From: UBA6136 sp964344495
GTDB lineage: Bacteria > Pseudomonadota > Gammaproteobacteria > Methylococcales > Methylococcaceae
Direction: 5' to 3'
Length of the DNA stretch: 8,002 nt
NCBI GenBank assembly: GCA_964344495.1
Contig: CAYFNI010000098.1
Coordinates: 1-8,002 of the forward strand
Positions within the stretch are counted from its first letter, which is position 1. The number at the start of each line of letters is the position of its first letter. Both the position numbers and the translations under genes were made by a program. Below are positions 4,235 to 8,002 of the stretch, in pieces. The notes beneath the pieces are model-generated. The model had not been told where the DNA came from. It searched no databases and saw nothing but the letters and a program-made list of their open reading frames with translations.

Positions 4235-7200
4235 ATCCGTTTTCCTCGGAGCACGTGTTGCAGGCGTCGTAGCGGCTGCCGAAGGGCGGGTCCAGGCTCA
4301 CCGAACCGCCGATAGAGAATGGGCAGCAACACCAGCGTCAGCAGTGTCGAGGTGCACAACCCCCCCACGCCTACCACCGCCAACGGCCGTTGAATCTCCG
4401 ACCCCGGCCCGCTGGCGAACAGCAACGGAATCAGGCCGAAGGCGGCAATACTGGCCGTCATCAGCACGGGGCGCAGTCGGCGCAGGGCGCCTTGCACAAC
4501 CACCTCATCCATGGGCATGCCGGTGGAGCGAAGCTGGTTGAAATAGCTGACCATCACCACCCCGTTCAGGACCGCAATGCCCAGCAGCGAGATGAAGCCG
4601 ACCGAAGCCGACACGGACAGGTATTCGCCGGCCACCCAGAGACCACAGACCCCACCGATCAAGGCCAGCGGGACATTGGCCAGCACCAGCAGGGCCTGCC
4701 GGGTTGACTGGAAAGTTGAGTACAGCAGCAAAAAAATCAGCAGCAGCGCCAGCGGGATGACCACCGCCAGCCGTGCGGCGGCCCGTTGCTGATTCTCGAA
4801 CTGGCCGCCCCACTGCAGGAAATAGCCTTGCGGCAGGCTCACGCGAGCCTGGATAGCCCGTCTGGCCTCCTCGACAAAGCCCACCAGATCGCGGCCTTCC
4901 ACGTTGCTGCGCACCACGGCAAACCGCTGGCCACGCTCGCGTGCAATCGAGACAGCCCCCTCGACCGAGCGGACTTCGGCAATCGCCGACAGCGGAACCC
5001 GCTGCCCGTCCGGCAGGGCAATTTGCAGCGTCGACATGTTGGCCGGCTCGCTCGACCCTCTCAGCAGCAAGGGTGTGCGGCGATCACCCTCCTGCACAAT
5101 GCCCAGCTTCAAGCCTTCGATCTGCGCCCGCAGGGTATCGGCCAGCGTATCCGAGCTCAAGCCCAGACGGCCGGCAGCCAGCCGATCGGGTCGAACGACC
5201 AGATACTGCATGCCTTCGTTGCGCAGCGTGAACACATCCGAAGCGCCGCGGATGGTCCGTAAAACCTGGTCGATCTCCCCGGCTTTGGCGTTCAGAACTT
5301 CAAGGTCGGGTCCGAACAGCTTGACCGCCACATCGCCGCGAACGCCGGTCAGCATTTCCGTGACCCGCATCTGAATGGGTTGGGTAAAGCCGTAGGCAAT
5401 GCCGGGAACAGTATCCAGCACCTTGCGGATCTCATCGATCAAGGCCTCTTTGTCCTTGACCCGCCACTCCGACGGTGGCTTCAGCGTCATGAAAGTATCC
5501 GTCTCGTTCAAGCCCATCGGATCCAGTCCGATTTCATCGGCCCCCACTCGTGCCGTGATGCGCTGCACCTCCGGCACATGATCGAGAATCGCCTTCTGAA
5601 TCTGGCCGTCCATCCGGACCGATTCATCCAGATTGATCGACGGGAGCTTCTCCACCTGGACGATGATGTCGCCCTCATCCATGGTTGGCATGAAGGTCTT
5701 GCCAATCTGGGTGTAGAGGATCAGAGCCGCAGCCAGCAGCAGGCCGGCGCCCCAGACCACCTGGCGGGTATGCGTCAGCGACCACAACAGCGCCGGGTGA
5801 TACAACGACTGCAGCTTGCGCGCCAGCCACGGTTCCTCGTGCTTGACGTGAATCATGAGAAAGGAGGCCAGCACCGGAATGACCAGCAGCGAGAAAATCA
5901 GCGATCCGCCCATGGCGAACACGTTGGTGAAGGCCACTGGCTTGAACAGCTTGCCTTCGAGCCCCTCCAGCGACAACAGGGGGACGAATACGATGCCGAT
6001 AATCAGCGCGCCGGAGATGACCGGCGCCATCACCTCACGCATGGCGCGATAGATCACATGCAGCCGTGGCAGTCCCCGGCCCTCCTTGAATTCGGCCAGG
6101 TGGGTCGTAATGTTTTCGACCACCACCACGGCCGGATCGACCAGCTTGCCGATCGCGATGGCCAGACCGCCCAGGCTCATCAGATTGGCCGTGAGGCCAA
6201 AGTGGTTCATCAGCAGAAAGGTGAACAGCGCCACCATCGGCAGGATCATCGCCACCGTCAGCGCCGCCCGCCAGTCACCGAGGAACAGCATCAGCAGCAC
6301 GATGACCAGGAGCGTCGCCTCGATCAAGGCCCGCACGATGGTCTGGGTCGCCTTGTTGACCAGCGTACTGCGATCGTAAAACACGTTGATCTTGACCTGT
6401 TTCGGCAGCGCGGTGCGAATCTCTTCCAGCTTGTTCCGGACGCCCTGCACCACCAGCCGGGCGTTGGCGCCGCGCATGCTGAGCACCAGGCCCTCGACCA
6501 CCTCGCCCGTGCCATTCTGGCTGACTGCGCCGTAACGGGTCAGTGCGCCGATGCGGACTTCAGCCAGATCGCCCACCGTGATCGGCACGCCGCCGCGGTT
6601 GGTGACCACGATGGTGCGGACATCGGCGAGGCTGCGGATACGGCCTTCCGCACGCACCAGTAGCGATTCCTCGCCTTGGACCAGCCGTCCGGCGCCATCG
6701 TTGCGGTTGTTGAGCATCAGGGCGGATTTAAGTGCCTCCAGCGTTACACCCCGGGCGATCAGGCGCATGCTGTCCGGTATCACCTCGAAGCTGCGCACCA
6801 GACCACCGAGCGCATTCACGTCCGCGACGCCCGGCACGGTCCGCAGGGCCGGGCGGATGACCCAGTCCAGCAGCCCGCGGAGATCGGTCAGGCTCAAATC
6901 ATCGGCTTCCACCGTGAACATGAACATCTCGCCCAACGGGGTGGTCATGGGAGCGATACCGCCTTCGATGTTGGCCGGCAAATTGCCCCAGACGCCATTC
7001 AGGCGCTCTGCCACCTGTTGCCGCGCCCAATAGATATCGGTCCCTTCCTCGAAGTCCAGGGTGATGTCGGTCAGGGCGTACTTGGCGATCGAGCGGAGCA
7101 TGGTCTGGCGAGGGATGCCCAGCAGTTCCACTTCCAGCGGCGCCGTCACCCGGGTTTCCACTTCCTCCGGCGTCATGCCAGGCACCTTGACGATGATCTT

Positions 7201-7338
7201 GACCTGCGTGGGCGAGACATCCGGAAAGGCATCGATGGGCAACTGCAGGGCAGCCAGCCAGCCCGCGCCCGCGATCAACAGCGCCAGCAACAGGGTGAAC
7301 ACCCGTTGCGTCAGGGCGAAATGGATCAGCCGTGACAT
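4231..7338 (-). CDS. Heavy-metal efflux RND pump, CzcA/CusA family inner-membrane permease
   Basis: A 1035-residue proton-driven pump of the HME-RND family, the inner-membrane engine of a tripartite metal exporter. The first helix (about 12-32) is followed by the family block LPIDAFPDVSPTQVKI and by GTDIYWARQQVAERL. Porter domains alternate with two helix bundles (about 335-540 and 860-1010); FMPTMDEGDI (549-558) opens the second periplasmic half. Helix 4 reads AIAIGKLVDPAVVVVEN, with Asp401 and Glu408 in proton-relay positions. CzcA's first Asp of that motif is Ala395, as in CusA. The three CusA copper-binding methionines align, from memory, to Gln and two Glu, while QPIQMRVTEMLTGVR is CzcA-like, so a divalent metal is more likely than Cu(I)/Ag(I). 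The ATG at 7338 shares its A with the adaptor's TGA; there is little Shine-Dalgarno, implying coupling. A TTG at 7341 is less likely. Confidence 0.93.
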   Translation of the reverse strand: MSRLIHFALTQRVFTLLLALLIAGAGWLAALQLPIDAFPDVSPTQVKIIVKVPGMTPEEVETRVTAPLEVELLGIPRQTMLRSIAKYALTDITLDFEEGTDIYWARQQVAERLNGVWGNLPANIEGGIAPMTTPLGEMFMFTVEADDLSLTDLRGLLDWVIRPALRTVPGVADVNALGGLVRSFEVIPDSMRLIARGVTLEALKSALMLNNRNDGAGRLVQGEESLLVRAEGRIRSLADVRTIVVTNRGGVPITVGDLAEVRIGALTRYGAVSQNGTGEVVEGLVLSMRGANARLVVQGVRNKLEEIRTALPKQVKINVFYDRSTLVNKATQTIVRALIEATLLVIVLLMLFLGDWRAALTVAMILPMVALFTFLLMNHFGLTANLMSLGGLAIAIGKLVDPAVVVVENITTHLAEFKEGRGLPRLHVIYRAMREVMAPVISGALIIGIVFVPLLSLEGLEGKLFKPVAFTNVFAMGGSLIFSLLVIPVLASFLMIHVKHEEPWLARKLQSLYHPALLWSLTHTRQVVWGAGLLLAAALILYTQIGKTFMPTMDEGDIIVQVEKLPSINLDESVRMDGQIQKAILDHVPEVQRITARVGADEIGLDPMGLNETDTFMTLKPPSEWRVKDKEALIDEIRKVLDTVPGIAYGFTQPIQMRVTEMLTGVRGDVAVKLFGPDLEVLNAKAGEIDQVLRTIRGASDVFTLRNEGMQYLVVRPDRLAAGRLGLSSDTLADTLRAQIEGLKLGIVQEGDRRTPLLLRGSSEPANMSTLQIALPDGQRVPLSAIAEVRSVEGAVSIARERGQRFAVVRSNVEGRDLVGFVEEARRAIQARVSLPQGYFLQWGGQFENQQRAAARLAVVIPLALLLIFLLLYSTFQSTRQALLVLANVPLALIGGVCGLWVAGEYLSVSASVGFISLLGIAVLNGVVMVSYFNQLRSTGMPMDEVVVQGALRRLRPVLMTASIAAFGLIPLLFASGPGSEIQRPLAVVGVGGLCTSTLLTLVLLPILYRRFGEPGPALRQPLRRLQHVLRGKRM
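4243..4247 (-). promoter_or_regulatory. Ribosome binding site deciding the DUF3240 GTG start
   Basis: On the minus strand GAGGA lies inside the last codons of the pump gene, 8 nt before the GTG at 4234. It supports initiation at a GTG that shares bases with the pump's stop codon, so translation is probably coupled. Confidence 0.6.
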
Positions 7339-8002
7339 CAATGATCCGACCCGGCGTCACTGGTCCTGCCCAGCCAGGCCGCCTTCAGACCGGCAACGCC
7401 CTGCACCACGACGGCCTCACCGCCCTGCAATCCCTCATGCAGGACCACGTTGTAGGCCTCCTGACCAGCCACCTGAACTTCTACCGGGACATAGCCTGCG
7501 GCCGTTTTAACGAAGACATAGCTGTGGCCCTCGTGATAGAACAGCGCCGAGACCGGCAGCTTGAAGATTCGATCCGAGCTGCGATGCATCACCTGAACAT
7601 TAACGTGCATGCCCACACGCAGTTCGGTGGCGCCCTCTTCCACCAGCGCCCGCACCAGAGCACTCTGGCTTTGCGGGTCGACGCTCTGGCTGATTTCGAT
7701 GATGCGGGCACTGGCCTTGGGATTCTCGACCGTCAGCCGATCGCCGATCTGCAGTTCCTTGAGCCGTTCCTGCGGCATGTCCAGCTCCAGCCACAGCTGA
7801 TCCAGACGACCGATGCGGAACAGCGGCGCCAGTGCATCCACCCGCTGTCCCACGATGGCCAGCCGCTCCAGAACCCAGCCGTCGATGGGTGAGACGACGC
7901 GATACAGGCCGTTGATCTGGTTGCCCGACTTCAGGCGCTGAATATCAGCTTGGGCAATACCGGAGGCCACCAGCGTCTGCTCGGCGGCCCGCAGCGTTGC
8001 CT
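7338..8002 (-). CDS. RND periplasmic adaptor (CzcB/CusB-type membrane fusion protein), C-terminal part
   Basis: The reading frame is open to the right edge, so the N-terminus is missing; 220 residues are visible. A GTG at 7970 is in frame but internal, because the 10 codons upstream (ATLRAAEQTL) are coherent adaptor sequence. In order: the returning arm of the alpha-hairpin (1-30), the second half of the lipoyl/barrel-sandwich domain (VVSPIDGWVLERLAIVGQRV, 35-54), the beta-barrel domain (LFRIGRLDQLWLELDMPQERL through VGMHVNVQV, about 60-137), and the membrane-proximal domain (KLPVSALFYHEGHSYVFV through GEAVVVQGVAGLKA). It would bridge the pump and an outer-membrane channel in the periplasm. 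The stop TGA overlaps the pump's ATG. No C-terminal metal-binding His/Met cluster is seen; the tail is GRTSDAGSDH. CusB and CzcB subtypes cannot be separated from this part. Confidence 0.92.
   Translation of the reverse strand, partial: ATLRAAEQTLVASGIAQADIQRLKSGNQINGLYRVVSPIDGWVLERLAIVGQRVDALAPLFRIGRLDQLWLELDMPQERLKELQIGDRLTVENPKASARIIEISQSVDPQSQSALVRALVEEGATELRVGMHVNVQVMHRSSDRIFKLPVSALFYHEGHSYVFVKTAAGYVPVEVQVAGQEAYNVVLHEGLQGGEAVVVQGVAGLKAAWLGRTSDAGSDH

Noticed and set aside
5380..6663. Long open frame of 427 codons on the plus strand
   Set aside because: It lies wholly antisense to the RND pump gene. Its Gln/His/Asp/Arg-rich composition is what the complementary strand of a GC-rich coding region gives. 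The pump on the other strand has clear family motifs throughout.
6676..7335. Open frame of 219 codons on the plus strand
   Set aside because: Antisense shadow of the N-terminal part of the pump, with the same low-complexity Gln/His/Asp/Arg composition and no recognisable domain.
7332..7892. Open frame of 186 codons on the plus strand
   Set aside because: Antisense to the adaptor gene, which has clear membrane fusion protein domains.
1..8002. Mobile elements, CRISPR arrays, tRNA genes, long repeats
   Set aside because: I looked for transposase motifs, terminal repeats, regularly spaced repeats and tRNA-like folds on both strands and saw none.

Overview
The window suggests a gammaproteobacterium. 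It opens with the last 19 codons of fabA followed directly by fabB, a pair largely typical of gammaproteobacteria that make unsaturated fatty acids anaerobically. TtcA and the TIGR01777/YfcH protein also read as close to their enterobacterial counterparts. No phage, IS element, CRISPR array, tRNA or rRNA is visible; the species cannot be fixed from the sequence.

Layout, left to right. (1) 1-2151, plus strand: a housekeeping block fabA (3' end) - fabB - ttcA. fabB starts 12 nt after fabA, and ttcA starts inside the last codons of fabB, so the three are probably co-transcribed. (2) 2152-3010: a gene-poor stretch holding two tiny genes. The first encodes a 39-residue lipoprotein with a plausible promoter, a consensus Shine-Dalgarno and a strong intrinsic terminator. 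The second encodes a 41-residue single-pass membrane protein behind a promoter with a perfect TTGACA -35, and is followed by a long hairpin lacking a U-tract. (3) 3011-3916, plus strand: a 301-residue NAD(P)-binding epimerase-like protein (TIGR01777/YfcH). (4) 3929-8002, minus strand: the distal part of a heavy-metal RND efflux operon, in transcription order periplasmic adaptor (5' end beyond the right edge), 1035-residue inner-membrane RND pump, and a DUF3240 protein. These three reading frames are chained by stop/start overlaps (TGATG and GTGA). The operon converges on the epimerase gene with only 12 bp between stop codons.

FabA and FabB introduce and elongate the cis double bond of unsaturated fatty acids; TtcA thiolates C32 of certain tRNAs and has no obvious link to lipid synthesis beyond sharing the transcript. 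The adaptor and pump would form a CzcCBA/CusCBA-type tripartite system with an outer-membrane channel, probably encoded beyond the right edge, with DUF3240 as a cytoplasmic accessory of unknown role. The points most worth a second look are the two tiny genes, the transmembrane-helix-4 signature of the pump together with the apparent absence of CusA-type methionines, and the tight coupling of DUF3240 to the pump. Nothing here is clearly a wholly new system.
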